Assembly (NCBI GenBank): GCA_963082975.1
Contig: OY720345.1
Span: 28,466,611 to 28,530,610, forward strand
DNA length: 64,000 nt
Direction of reading: 5' to 3'
Origin: Labia minor
Taxonomy: Eukaryota > Arthropoda > Insecta > Dermaptera > Spongiphoridae
The position numbers and the translations under genes were made by a program. Shown here piece after piece: positions 1-10,832 of the stretch (its first letter is position 1; every line of letters begins with the position of its first letter). The notes under the pieces were generated by a model that had not been told where the DNA came from, searched no databases, and worked only from the letters and a program-made list of their open reading frames with translations.

Positions 1-852
1 AACTAAAATACTATTTTTCTAAATAATCGTCAAAAAAGTTAGAGACATTTATCGTAGAGATGAACGAGCTTCGAAATTCCTTCCTCATAGAAATTCGAAA
101 TATATATAATTTATATAATATATATATATATAAATAAATTGAGTGTTAAGAATATATTACCTATTCTAATATATATAAGATTATAGGAATTTCTAAATTT
201 TCATTATTTATGAATTATCGACATATAATTATACAAAGGACCCTTGTTTGAAAGCGTTTCAAACAATTTATGATATACTTTAATAAAAAAAATAAAAATT
301 ATCAGTAATAATAAATATACATAAATTTTTAATATTGATTATAAATTTTATAATTTAATAATGGAATGATGTATGACATTTATTTTAATAAAACACCACT
401 AAAATCACTAATTATAATTTATTACAAAAGGCTTGTATATTTATAATGTATATAAAAAATTCTTATATATATAAATTATAATTATTATTTATTTATCTTT
501 TTATATTTGCAAGTATATAAAGGTTGCTATCGATGGGGAGGCTCCTTAAATGGACTTGCTTAATTTCTCAGTATATATATAGACAGTCAGTATTCTAATG
601 GTCATTAATTGTACTCTGTGTTGTCAAAGGATAGCTATTTGAATTTTCAATTATTTCAAGTAGGCAGAAAGAAACTATGATTGAAAGAATGATTTTAACT
701 TTTTTTTTATAATTTTTCTAGTGTTTTTGAATGAAACATTTCAGCAGGATGAAAATGTATGCATGTATTCGATTGTGATTATTTTTTCATATTCACAATA
801 TAAATTTACTCGTTTATAAAACTTAAAAATGAAAGAACTTAATTTATACGAA
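1..852. other. AT-rich spacer, no gene seen
   Basis: Almost pure A+T with short TA runs. No open frame with recognisable protein similarity and no repeat shared with the rest of the window was seen. Confidence 0.6.
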
Positions 853-1985
853 GGCAGGTCTATAGATCCGTGACTTTTTGAATGAAACAGGTTTATGGAT
901 AAAAAATTATTTTATTTTTCAACGTAGTCTCCTTTGAGCTCTATATACTTTGTCCAACTTTTCTCCAATTTTTACCGACCGACGATAGTAAGGGAGGTAT
1001 TGTTTGCACACCAAATTTCACATGTGGAGATTTTTACATATCTCCACGAATCAAGCATTTTCTTAACAGAAAAAAAGTATTTTTAGCATGATGTCTGTCC
1101 GTCCGTATAGATCTGTACAGCTTGAACCGCTCAACGGATTTTGATGAAATTTGGTATATTTACTTAATGCATCAGTATGATGGATTGATCAACTTTTGGA
1201 AACCGGAAGTGGTAGTATTAGCGATCGACGATAGGAAGGGAAGGGTTATTTTCACACCAAATTTCGCATGAGATTTTTTACATATCACCACGAATCATGC
1301 ACACTTTGTATTGGTTGTATCCTCGAGAAAAATCATCTTTATTAGTTTTTTCATAATTTAAAATTATATGATGTCATCCAGCCATTCATGACGTCACAGC
1401 CTGGTCTTACATATATATATTATAAATTATAAATATTAAATATTATTCAATTTTTACCGACCGACGATAGTAAGGGATGTATTGTTTTCACACCAAATTT
1501 CACATGTGGAGATTTTTACATATCTCCACGAATCATGCATTTTGTATTGGTTTTATCCTCGGGAAAAATCATCTTCATTAGTTTTTTCTTACTTTTAAAT
1601 TATATGACGTCATCCAGCCCTTCATGACGTCACAGCCAGCTACTACTTATATATTATAAATATAATAAAATTAAAAATATTTATGTTATATCCATATATG
1701 TTTTTTATTGCATTAATAGATACATTTAAATTATTTGAAATTGTTTCTGTAGCTGGAAATTAATTTACTTCAAACCATCGGTCAGTTCTGACCTGGTCAA
1801 CTTATTTTTATCCCTTCCAAAAAATAAGATTCGTTGATATTTGTTTGTGAGATGACTTCATCGTTGGAGTCAAATGTCTTTCCCCCGAGTCATGTCTTCA
1901 GTTTTGAATACAAGTGACTAAATCCGGAGAATAGGGCGAATGAGGGAGCAATTCTTATTACAATACATGGATTTTAAAAGAAATT
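853..1985 (-). mobile_element. mariner C-terminal remnant, split by repeat A
   Basis: On the minus strand, about 1985-1810 reads as a decayed mariner C-terminus (HSPYSPDL, then LGGKTFDSNDEVISQTN and ESYFLEGIK, with frame breaks). Translation resumes at 972-897 with KLEKSWTKYIELKGDYVEK and a stop. The two halves join exactly across the family A insertion at 974-1807. The outer end near 853-885 looks like a mariner terminal repeat. The 5' half of the element is absent. A DD34D mariner is about 1.3 kb, so this is a dead fragment. It is much older than the repeat inside it. Confidence 0.8.
974..1807 (+). repeat. Interspersed repeat A, copy 1 (two head-to-tail units)
   Basis: Starts with ACCGACCGACGATAGTAAGG and ends with CTGGTCAACTTAT. 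A second start occurs at 1456, so two partial units lie head to tail. The family has a (GTCC)n-like stretch, GATGAAATTTGGTATATTTA, CGGAAACCGGAAGTGGTAGT and two TGACGTCA-type sites. The 7-bp string ATTTTTA flanks the insertion in the mariner on both sides. No coding capacity is seen. Other copies: 18242, 22964 (reverse), 32673, 48889 and 55136. Confidence 0.85.
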
Positions 1986-2502
1986 CACTTTTTCCCATTT
2001 TCTTCTCAAATATTAATGAATGTCAAACATAAATTAATAAAAACAGGTGGTTCAAATTTCGACAGGTGACAGAAGCAGTGTTAAAATTTCATTTAAGAGA
2101 CTGGAAATTAAAAAAATCACGGACTTATTGGCTTACGCTCGTATATTAGGAATCAATATAGTAAAGTTTATATTATTAAGATAATGGGGAAGTGAATAGT
2201 CATTTACTTGGTAACTAAATTGTATCAGCTTCATTTATTGTAATTATTCAATTAATAAATAATCAAACAAATAATTAATTAAATAATAATATATAAATAT
2301 ATTAGCAAATAAATTAAATAAATAAATATCATAACGATTGGAGACTAAACTACCTAAATGATATAGAATTTGCAACGTTCTTGTTTGGGAATCTCAGAAT
2401 TGATATCAATCTTTTTTTTAATTATTCACAACATTTATTGTCTGGCAGTAGAAGAAAATCTTTGATAATACTCTTATTTATATTTCTTCTTTTAATTATA
2501 TA
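1986..2502. other. AT-rich spacer
   Basis: Simple AT-rich sequence with many TAAATAAAT strings. Nothing recognisable. Confidence 0.5.
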
Positions 2503-2858
2503 GGGTAAAAAATACAGTCATTGGCCCCCTATCACTAAAATTCAAATAATAAGAGATTTTTATTTTAAAAATTGCGCTATTAACTATGGTTATGTAATCG
2601 ATCGTTCTATGATTGTATTATCACTATAGAATATCTAGGCCAATATCTATAACAGGGGGCCAATAACTGTATTTTTTAGGATTTTTGAGTGCTTATTGAA
2701 AATGTCGAGAGAACATGATTTTTTTTATTCATCAAAATGCTCATAGTATCTATGTTCTGCAAACCTAATTTAACACAGATTGTTCCGCAATTTGCCCAGA
2801 AATGCATTAAAGACTGCTAGGAATTGCTTAAGGGAGCCAACGACTGAATGCTTTACCC
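2503..2858. mobile_element. TA-flanked MITE (GGGTAAA termini)
   Basis: A 356-bp element flanked by TA. The ends read GGGTAAAAAATACAGTCATT and, inverted, GGGTAAAGCATTCAGTCGTT. A second inverted pair lies inside (2509-2548 against about 2641-2682, ATTGGCCCCC against GGGGGCCAAT), so the unit can fold twice. It has no coding region. TA flanks suggest a Tc1/mariner/pogo-type transposase; that is inference. Confidence 0.7.
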
Positions 2859-3333
2859 TATATATATATATATATATATTCGACATTATTTTCATACATT
2901 ATTTTAAATTTTAACATTTTCTGGAAGATTTCTATAGATAAGTTATATTAAAACTATTTCGGGTACTCTTAGGATTCTAATTTTCAAGTTGTTTCTTAAA
3001 AGTACTTAAAAATTTCAAAGTATATGTTACGGAAATGTATTCTACAAAAAATAATATATCTATTTAATGTAAATAATAAAGTCATTTGGGTACTTGAATT
3101 TGTATAAATAATTAAATTTTTATAATTAAATAAAATTTACTTTATACTATGATATAAAATTTATATCGCGAATTTTTATATAATAGTAATATATCAATAA
3201 CCTTGACATTTGATTTACATTTTTAATCTCCATCTTTGATTTATCTTATCATTTAAATATATTTATATTTTAAAATATTATTAAAATAAACCGGGTGTGA
3301 AATATTTACTCAAATTTATTTTATTACATTAGA
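2859..3333. other. AT-rich spacer
   Basis: TA dinucleotide run just after the MITE, then unstructured AT-rich sequence. No gene seen. Confidence 0.5.
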
Positions 3334-3614
3334 CAGTGGCGCAACCAGGGGGGGTTTTGGGGGTTAAAACCCCCCCAGGAGAGAAAAAAATATAAATTGC
3401 TGTATATTATGTACTATATTACAAATAGAAAAGAAAAAAAAAATTCTTAAAGTATAACTTAGTGTATAATAAGTAAGTTTATTTTTCCAATTTGACTATT
3501 ATTTAAATATAAAATAAATAAAAATATTACTCAAATTCTAAATATTTTTTATTAATAATACATGAATTGCTAATATCATAAAAATTATGAAGGGAAGACT
3601 AATTTTTTCAAAAT

Positions 3615-4835
3615 GGAAACGGGTAAAAATCCCTAAAGGAAAAAATCCATAAAAGTCAAAAATCCCTAAAACCAAATATCCCTAAAAAGAAAAATGCCTA
3701 AATAAAAATATCCCTGACTGAAAAAATCCCTAAAAGAAAAAATCACTAAAAACAAAATTTTTCATTTTTGTATTAATTTTAATTGTGATTAAGAAAATTA
3801 AATTACAAGGTGAGCATGACACCCAGTTGCCTGAAACACGACCTCCCAAGGAGGTAATCGAGCCTGGACCGAAAGTAGGGAAAAATAGGTCAAAAGATAC
3901 ATACATAGGGCCCACACACGTGATTTTTCCAAAAAAATAGGGGTGTCAAATTCGTATGTAAAATAAAGGGAATTTACTCAAATTTCGTTTATTAGCATAC
4001 GTTTTAATAGCTTAATGATTCCAAATACAAAATACACCATTTGCACCGTATATTTCACCAGGGAATATACAACGCAATTTGTGAAATTTACTATCATCAG
4101 AGGTTGACTTTTTCATTTTGCTCAATGCATTTATAGAAACATCAAATCAATGCCAGAAGTTTTGAAGCTCTATAATGATATAGATAATCCTGACAACTCC
4201 ACTCATTTACGAACTCTTGCAGTTTTGGTTTTGGTACCACCATCAAAAGCCATTGTAGCCTACCAAGCATTAGCTGGACGACCAACAGGGTAAAACTTCG
4301 TGATCTTTTTTCTTCGAGCGCACTTGGCTAGGTGAACAATTTTTGGCTGGCTTTTATGACCCCGAATTCGACATTGGAACATTGGAACATCTACGATGCC
4401 ACTTTGATGGGTTTGCCTCGATCAAACAATGCATTGGAAGGTTACAACAATGCTCTTCGTTCACGCTTAGGAGGTTACAACACATCAGTATGGGACTTGA
4501 TTAAGCAAATCCATATTGAGCATAACCTTATCTCTTTGGAAATCTGTCGTGATGTTCGTGGTAAGAAGCCTGATCCACCAAGGAAACGATTCAGCGACTC
4601 GCATGATGAGCTTCTGACCATAATGAAGGCAAACAATGAAAAATGAGACGCTAAAAAACCAGATGGAACAGATGTGATGACACCAAGCATGATGTATAAC
4701 TACCTCATTCAAGTCTCTTTGTCTATTCATTATTAAATAAGTAAAAAAAAATTAGGGAAATTTTTATTTATGGATTTATTCTTTTAGGGATATTTGCATT
4801 TAGGGATTTTTTCTTAGGGATTTTTACATGATTTC
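3615..4835 (+). mobile_element. Mutator-like element (MULE), decayed
   Basis: A 1221-bp insertion flanked by the 9-bp direct repeat TTTCAAAAT (3606-3614 and 4836-4844), the duplication length expected of MULEs. The ends are inverted and built from repeated units like AAAAATCCCTAAA (3628-3760), with the inverse TTAGGGATTTTT units at 4751-4830. The interior holds the transposase relic described separately. Confidence 0.8.
4148..4646 (+). pseudogene. MULE transposase C-terminal relic
   Basis: The segment 4332-4646 reads open for about 104 residues, including WNIYDATLMGLPRSNNALEG, then SRLGGYNTSVWDLIKQI and a charged tail. A WNxY...(G)LPRTNNxxEGW block followed by a helix is the C-terminal signature of animal MULE/FLYWCH-associated transposases. 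Upstream, 4148-4290 reads MPEVLKLYNDIDN...LAVLVLVPPSKAIVAYQAL before a stop. The DDE catalytic core and zinc finger are absent, so it cannot work. It lies between the MULE inverted ends in the same 9-bp-flanked insertion. Confidence 0.75.
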
Positions 4836-4891
4836 TTTCAAAATATCCTGCCACTACGGGCGGACGAAAAGCTTTCGAAATCTTATAGTAC

Positions 4892-5925
4892 TTGGGGTGT
4901 CCCATAAGTTTCTTCGCTTTTTTTTGATGCGAAATGAATACACGATATTTGTTGTTTAAGGTTGATTTTTTATGTTATGTATGAACCATTCTGTTCTATA
5001 ACCTTCTTCCATCTCCCAGGAAGCCTATGCCCTCTTTCCAAAATAGTTGAGGCTTACTTTCAAAATATTCATTTAGGTGCGTTTTTATTTCGATTATGGA
5101 TTTGAAAGATTTACCACGGAGAGAGTAATAATCAGATGGAGGAAGGTATGGGGAGTATGGAGGATGAGGTTGAACGTCCCAATCAAACTGTAATAATTTT
5201 TGCCTTACGATCAACGCAATAAACGGCTTTGCGTTGCCCTGATGCAATACTACACCTCTTCGGTTCGCCAATTCTGGCCGTTTTTCTGCTATGGCGGTTT
5301 TTAGTTAATTCAGTTGATTGCAATATTTGTCAGCATTGATCATATCACCTTCAGGAAGGAGCTCGTACTACAGTACACCCTTCCAGTCCCATCAAATGCA
5401 CAAAAGAACCTTCTTCGCAACAGTTGAAGGTCTATTTTCTTTAGACCAAATCCGTTTTCGATCCACATTTTGATACAAAATCCAAGTCTCGTCTCCAGTG
5501 ACAAGACTCTTTAAGAAATGATTTCTTTTGTGTCGCTGTAGAAGCAAATCGCACGTAGGAACGCGCTTTATAAGGCCGGTCTCCGTCAATTGGTGTGGAA
5601 CCCAAAGTTCATATCGATTCGCATATCCCATTTTGATTAAATGCTTATGTACCGTTGTTTTGGGAATGTTAGTTTCACCCGCTATCTCGCGCACACTGTA
5701 TCGCGGATTTTCAGCAAGCACAGTCTTGATAATATCCGTCGTTGCTGGGCGGCCAGCTCTAAATTTCTTAAACCAATTGCGGCCGGTCCTAATAGTCGAA
5801 GCACCACTCCCGTAAACGGTGCAAATCTCTTCTGCGGTATAGTATGATAATTCTCATAAAAATCGGTATTTATTGAGAAAATCAATAATTGACACATCTT
5901 TAAACTACCCATACTTATGGTCCGA
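4892..5925 (-). mobile_element. mariner remnant inside the hAT-like element
   Basis: The left end near 4892 reads TTGGGGTGTCCCATAAGTTT, a typical mariner terminus. A partial inverse, ACTTATGG, lies at about 5910. The element carries a broken minus-strand transposase (4996-5850). It sits directly beside the MULE within the same hAT-like host element. Confidence 0.7.
4996..5850 (-). pseudogene. mariner DD34D transposase, broken
   Basis: Minus strand. From about 5850 the frame reads EEICTVYGSGASTIRTGRNW, then a helix-turn-helix region (YSVREIAGETNIPKTTVHKH) and the first catalytic block TGDETWILY near 5480. After a break, 5271-4996 gives LHQGNAKPF, where functional mariners have HxDNAxPH, so the second catalytic Asp is now Gly. 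It continues with PYSPYLPPSDY, which keeps the third Asp although the YSPDLAPSD signature is altered. A stop, a frameshift and the lost Asp make it non-functional. Confidence 0.85.
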
Positions 5926-6436
5926 TCTTGTCCAACAACAATCCAATCCCCGCCCATCATTCCCAAAAAAAAACATCTAAATATCAAATTTCAAGACAAT
6001 ATCTCATTTTGTTTAGAGGTAATCTCGGTAACGAGCCGGTTCAAAATTTTTTTTTTGCAGTTTTGGATTCAGAACCGTCTGAAAAGTGAAAATCTCGAAG
6101 AATCTCGGAGCAAAAATTTTCAAAATTTGCCGATCATCGTATAAGCTATCCTTATTTCATGAGGAAAGCTAAAATAATTTACTTATAGCTGGAAAAAAAT
6201 ATTTTCTTTCTAAAACTGTGAATACGAGTAAATAAAATACAAAATTAAATTTTTTTGCCAGATTTTGTAAAATCAGTGTTTCATTTACAAAACTGTTTTA
6301 AATATTTAATATAAATAAAATCTTAATGAAAATTTGTCTTTGAGAGAGCCCGGGGGGGTTAGTCAAACCCCCCCCCCCCAGGATCAAATCCTGGTTGCGC
6401 CACTGCATTAGATAATAAGAAAAACAAACAATTTAA

Positions 6437-6560
6437 TATAATTGATAAATAATTAAAATCAAAATAAATCATTATAATTGATAAATAATTAAAATCAAAA
6501 TAAATCATTATAATTGATAAATAATTAAAATCAAAATAAATCATTATAATTGATAAATAT
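6437..6560. repeat. 36-bp tandem repeat
   Basis: About three and a half near-perfect copies of a 36-bp AT-rich unit (ATTATAATTGATAAATAATT plus AAAATCAAAATAAATC). The period is a multiple of three, so an open minus-strand frame repeats a 12-residue unit. That is a by-product, not a gene. Confidence 0.85.
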
Positions 6561-7659
6561 AAATTTAATTTGTTTATTTCTTGATATCGAATTTTAATTC
6601 TTATTGCAGATGCATATGAATAAATTATACTGAATGTAAATATAAGTCAATTTTAATTTTAAATAAAATATTAATAAAAACTTTATTTGAAATTAAAATA
6701 ATAATAATAACCATAATATATATTACGTAATAAATTATTTGTTTAATTCACTTATTAGTTCAATTTACTATTTACTTTGTTAAATTGATAGATAGTTAAT
6801 ATTATTTACTATTTATAATTCTAAATAAATAAATTCAATAGCAATTTATTTATTTCCTGTAAATTGTCACATGCATAAATTCCCCAGTAAACAAGTATCG
6901 TAATAAGGATTGATAAAAATAACTTTCACAAAATAATATATATGTTGTTAATAGATTTAATATAAAGAAATAAAACAAAATAAAAAAATGTTTACAAAAC
7001 ATGGAACATATAAACATAAATTTAAAGATTGAGTACCATGATCTATGAAATCATTTCAATGGTTCCCCAACCATCCCCAACAACTGCTTTTCATAGCGGA
7101 CAAAGGGTGGGTTTACATATTTTTTTTGGGGGGAATCCCTTTTGGTTTGGATATGCACCGTTTGGGCAGCACCTCCCGGGAGCCAAAACCAATGGATGGA
7201 TTCACCAGGTTTAAACATAATAATTATATTATTTACAAATAAAAAGTCTCGCCCGTTACAGTATCCGAAAAATGAGTTTAATTTTAAACAAATCCCGATG
7301 TATTTTTGAAGACAAATTTTGAAATATCCAAAACTTATTCTATATAAGTCAGCCTTTGTCTCTTTGCAAACTTGAGAACAAAAAATTGATTCAAGTACAA
7401 AAATGTTTTTTCAATAAAAATATTTAAATTATCAAATAAAATCTTCATATATGTAATTGTATAATAAAATAAAAGTTTGAAATAAATAAGTGCTCAGATT
7501 TAAATATATAATAAAAGTATACTTTTGAAAAAAAATGTTCGTAAAAAATTATTTTATAAATTAAAAAATTAAACTAAATTATAAAACATTAAAAATTAAA
7601 AGAGAAAACTTAAGTGATTCTGTGAATTGTTATTTTTATTTTTTATATATTAAAGGAGA
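6561..7659. other. AT-rich spacer with one mixed-composition patch
   Basis: No gene seen. The patch at 7040-7215 is less AT-rich (CCCCAACCATCCCCAACAAC, later a GGGG run) and may be a transposon scrap. I do not recognise it. Confidence 0.45.
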
Positions 7660-8019
7660 GATAAACACAGTGGCGTACCTAAGGGGGGGGGGCGGTGGGG
7701 GCGGTGGGTGCGGTCCGCACTGGGAGGCACTTATCTTGGGGCGGCATTTTTTATATTTAGTTATAGTTGTAAAAAGCAACATATTCATTTCATATTTATA
7801 TTTTTTCTTTCTTGAATAATAAATTATTATTATGATTATTATAAGTTTACTATTTGATTTATATAAATTATGATTAACTATATGATTTCGAATATTATTC
7901 CTCGGTGTATATAAATGCATTTTAATGTAAATTTTGAATTCTAATTCCAAGAACAGGATAATAATTTTATTTTATTGTATTCATTAAAATTCGTTGAATT
8001 CGTAAACTCATCTTTAAGA

Positions 8020-8170
8020 TTTTGTTTGGCAAAATTATCTTCGTTCTACAATGAGTCAATTAAGATTACAAAATCTTGCAATATTGTCAATAGAACAACA
8101 AATTACAAATAATATAAATTTTGAGACCATTATACATGATTTTTCTAGTATGAAAACTAGAAGAGTAAAT
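8020..8170 (+). pseudogene. hAT transposase C-terminus (ZMYM1-like group)
   Basis: Reads NYLRSTMSQLRLQNLAILSI followed by EQQITNNINFETIIHDFSSM and KTRRVNI. The LRSTMSQERL..LA.LSIE...A..IDFD.II..F...KAR block is the conserved C-terminal dimerisation end of hAT transposases of the ZMYM1-like group. Everything upstream is deleted, and the coding run stops where the TTAA repeat begins. Confidence 0.8.
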
Positions 8171-8228
8171 ATTAAGGCCGGTCCAGACGCTCCGTTTTGC
8201 ACAACGTTTTAAATCCGCGCAGTTTAAA
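8171..8228. repeat. Terminal fragment of TTAA element
   Basis: TTAA followed by GGCCGGTCCAGACGCTCCGT and AACGTTTTAAATCCGCGCAG. This matches the inverted ends of the element at 50543-52090. Only one end is present. Confidence 0.8.
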
Positions 8229-8423
8229 TATGTTTACGAGTGCATACAAATATGTGTAAAAAATTTACTCTTTGTATTAATTAATATTGATTAAATAACT
8301 TAATAATTTATTTATGTGTATTAATTTATAAAAACAACTATTTGATTGACTTATAATAGAAAGGGCGGCAAACTGGAGATCGCCCCGGGCGGCAAAAGTT
8401 CTAGGTACGCCACTGGATAAACA

Positions 8424-8911
8424 GTATAATGCTTAATAACAGAATTGTATAAATTATAAGGGTTCTATATTCCAAATATAAACATTTAATGCTATGTAAA
8501 GTAAACTTATATATGTTTTAAAAGAGATAATACAAAATAATTATTTATTATTTTTCATAATAAAAATTTAATCAGTAGCCAAAAGTAATTTAGTGTGTTC
8601 ACATAATATATATCGTGTTAAAAAATAAATAAATACTACTTAAAATCATACAAAATATTAGTAAAATACTTTTAATTTATTTAACAGGATTCAATGGTAA
8701 AATATTTGAAATAATAAAAAAAAAAATAAAATAAAAATAAATTTTTATAGGGACCACCAGTTCATTTATGAACATCTGCCTATAGTTCGTTTTTTATGAA
8801 ATTAGGTAGTTTACATAAATTTTGTTTCAATCAGTAATTTAATATCTTAATTTTCTATTTAATTCCTTTATTTTTTTTTAATTTAATCAGTAAATTAGTA
8901 TTATGTTAAAT
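8424..8911. other. AT-rich spacer
   Basis: No gene or shared repeat seen. Confidence 0.5.
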
Positions 8912-9376
8912 CAGAGGTTCTTAAACTTATGTATTCCGCGAAGCCCCACTTGAAAAAATTTTTTTTGACGGCCCCATCCCAACTTTAGGTACTTTACGTC
9001 ATTTTATTAGTTAATTTCTAGCTTACGATTTCATAAGAAGAAGGATGTATGATGAATATTTCTAACAGTGATTGGTGAATAACGATTTTTTTTGCCTATT
9101 GTAGAACATATTTTATTAGAAATTATAATATTGAAGAAAGAAAATTCAGCTAAATATGAAGATGGAAACGGTAGCAATAGTTTTCTTGCACATTTCGTTG
9201 GATTTGGGTATTTGATCTCTGTTTCCTCACAAAGCCATGCCATCGCTCCTTTTATATTAAATAAAGTTTTAACTGATTCATCATTTTCTCGTGCACCTGT
9301 ACGATGGCTTTGCGGGCCCCCAGTAAAGGCTTCGCGGACCCCCAGGGGTCCGCGGACCACAGTTTAAGAACCTCTG
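8912..9376 (-). mobile_element. hAT MITE with ZBED/SCAND3-like transposase relic
   Basis: 465 bp. The ends are CAGAGGTTCTTAAAC and the inverse GTTTAAGAACCTCTG. The flanks TGTTAAAT and TATTAAAT match at 7 of 8 bases. On the minus strand a frame reads AMAWLCEETEIKYPN, then ARKLLLPFPSSYLAEFSFF, which is the C-terminal hAT dimerisation block (W...EYP...A...LLPFPSTYLCESGFS) seen in ZBED5/SCAND3-type proteins, with the usual CExGFS changed. It is an internally deleted copy that kept the transposase tail. Confidence 0.8.
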
Positions 9377-9384
9377 TATTAAAT

Positions 9385-9944
9385 GATTTAATGAGTTTAT
9401 ATAATATATTTTTATATATTAATTTTATATTAATTTTTTATTATAATTTGTCTTTTCTAGAACTACATATTTACAATATTTTGTTATGGAATTTTTACAG
9501 AATAAAAATTTAGTTTTTAATTGGTATTTTAGTCTTTATACAACAAAAATACTTTTTGGGTTCTTGATTGAAGCAAATTTTGTGTCTGTATTATTACAAT
9601 ATTTCTAACGAAAAATACTATATTTGGATTTTCCAAGACATGACACACAAATATGAGTTATAGTATTTGTTTTTTAAATTCAAAGCAAAAAAGTCAATCC
9701 TGTTGATTTTTATCTATAAAAGATTGTGAAAAATAATCAATAGATATAAAAATCCAACTGTATTTTGTTTGTTATAACCTTATATTTTGATAAAAAAGCT
9801 TCAAAAGCATAAATAAAGTAATTATATTATTACTAATTTTCTATATTATAATGCTTTGGATGAAATTACGATAAAAGGGACACTTGGTTAGAAAGAGTAT
9901 AGAAAGGTTATCGAAAAGTTTAATTATATATATATATATATTTA
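9385..9944. other. AT-rich spacer
   Basis: No gene seen. It ends in a TA run at 9924-9942 that served as the SINE target. Confidence 0.5.
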
Positions 9945-10169
9945 ACCTCTGACTTTGTACGTCCTACGCAAGGACAACGCCTATTAAGCCGGTTATATCA
10001 ATGAGGTATGATCAGTAGAACGGGTCCTCTCAACCTTTACCTTGATTTTCTTGATCGGAGGCGCTATCAAGTAGCTTTTCCCCCAATGTTGTTCCCAGAG
10101 GCCCGGGACTTGAACCCGGAACCATGTGAATGTGAGGCAGGTTCGCTACCCTCACACCCAATGGCGCCT
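9945..10169 (-). repeat. tRNA-derived SINE, copy 1
   Basis: On the minus strand the 5' end at about 10169 starts GGCGCCATTGGGTGTGAGGG (A-box region). It continues to GGTTCAAGTCC, a perfect pol III B box (GGTTCRANTCC). The body contains AGCTACTTGATAGCGCCTCC, and the 3' end is CGTAGGACGTACAAAG. Similar TTTAATTATATATA strings flank the element, consistent with target duplication in a TA-rich site. Copies 2 (19801) and 3 (43221) share the body and tail. Confidence 0.85.
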
Positions 10170-10541
10170 TTAATTATATATATATATAGGAAAAACAATT
10201 AGGGAACTATGTATAAGTAGAGAAAGTAAGAGTAAATAGTTTTAATTTTAATTTTAATTTTAATTTTTAGAATGTAGAAATTTAAAATATTATTAATTTG
10301 TGTTAAAATATAATATAATAAAAATGATTTAATTAAAAAAATAATAAATTTTATATATATCTTAAAAGATTCTTATTATCTTTTATTAATTATTCTAAGA
10401 TAAGTTCTTTAGTATTTATTTATTTTTTTATGTTATTATTTATTGTACTACTTTTTGAAGTCGCAAAAGTTGAAGAAACGCCTTTATAATAAAGTATATT
10501 TATATAACACTATAATCTAATTTATACAATATATACACACA
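10170..10541. other. AT-rich spacer
   Basis: Includes a short (TTTTAA)n run near 10240-10266. No gene seen. Confidence 0.5.
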
Positions 10542-10832
10542 GACAAGGCATGTTCAAAAGAAAAGGTAAATTTTGAATTTTCGGGGTGTGTGTAAAATAT
10601 CGAAATTTTTTTTTGTTATGTTGGTACCAGGGAGGGGTCACGCAATGCTATTTCTTTGAACCAGCGTTTGGCGCTATTCATAGTGATGTATATTTGAACT
10701 AATTGAGAAAAAAAACGGCCTGGCACCAGGCACCATTTTTAAAATCCAATTTGAATGAATAAGAGAGCGGGAGAAATGAAAAAATTATGAAATTTTTCAG
10801 TTAAGTTAAAAATTATTTATTTAAAAACTTTG

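Larger units (their letters stand above)
3334..6405. mobile_element. hAT-like element hosting two other transposons
   Basis: The termini are CAGTGGCGCAACCAGG on the left and its inverse CCTGGTTGCGCCACTG on the right, each followed inward by G/C runs. CATTAGA (7 bp) flanks both ends (3327-3333 and 6406-6412). CAGTG termini and a 7-8-bp duplication fit the hAT superfamily. The interior is occupied by a MULE (3615-4835) and a mariner remnant (about 4892-5925). What is left of the element itself (3387-3614, 4845-4890, 5930-6350) shows no transposase, so it is non-autonomous. The target repeat is one base short of the usual hAT 8 bp. Confidence 0.75.
7668..8415 (+). mobile_element. hAT deletion derivative with 8-bp TSD
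   Basis: 748 bp. The ends are CAGTGGCGTACCTA and the inverse TAGGTACGCCACTG. The 8-bp duplication GATAAACA is perfect (7660-7667 and 8416-8423), which is diagnostic for hAT. It keeps only the 3' end of a transposase (about 8020-8170) and was itself hit near 8171 by the end of a TTAA-type element. A G-rich run at 7682-7710 lies inside the left end. Confidence 0.9.

Noticed and set aside
7622-7950. Proline/glycine-run frames near 7.7 kb
   Set aside because: They come from the G-rich run at the left end of a hAT deletion derivative.
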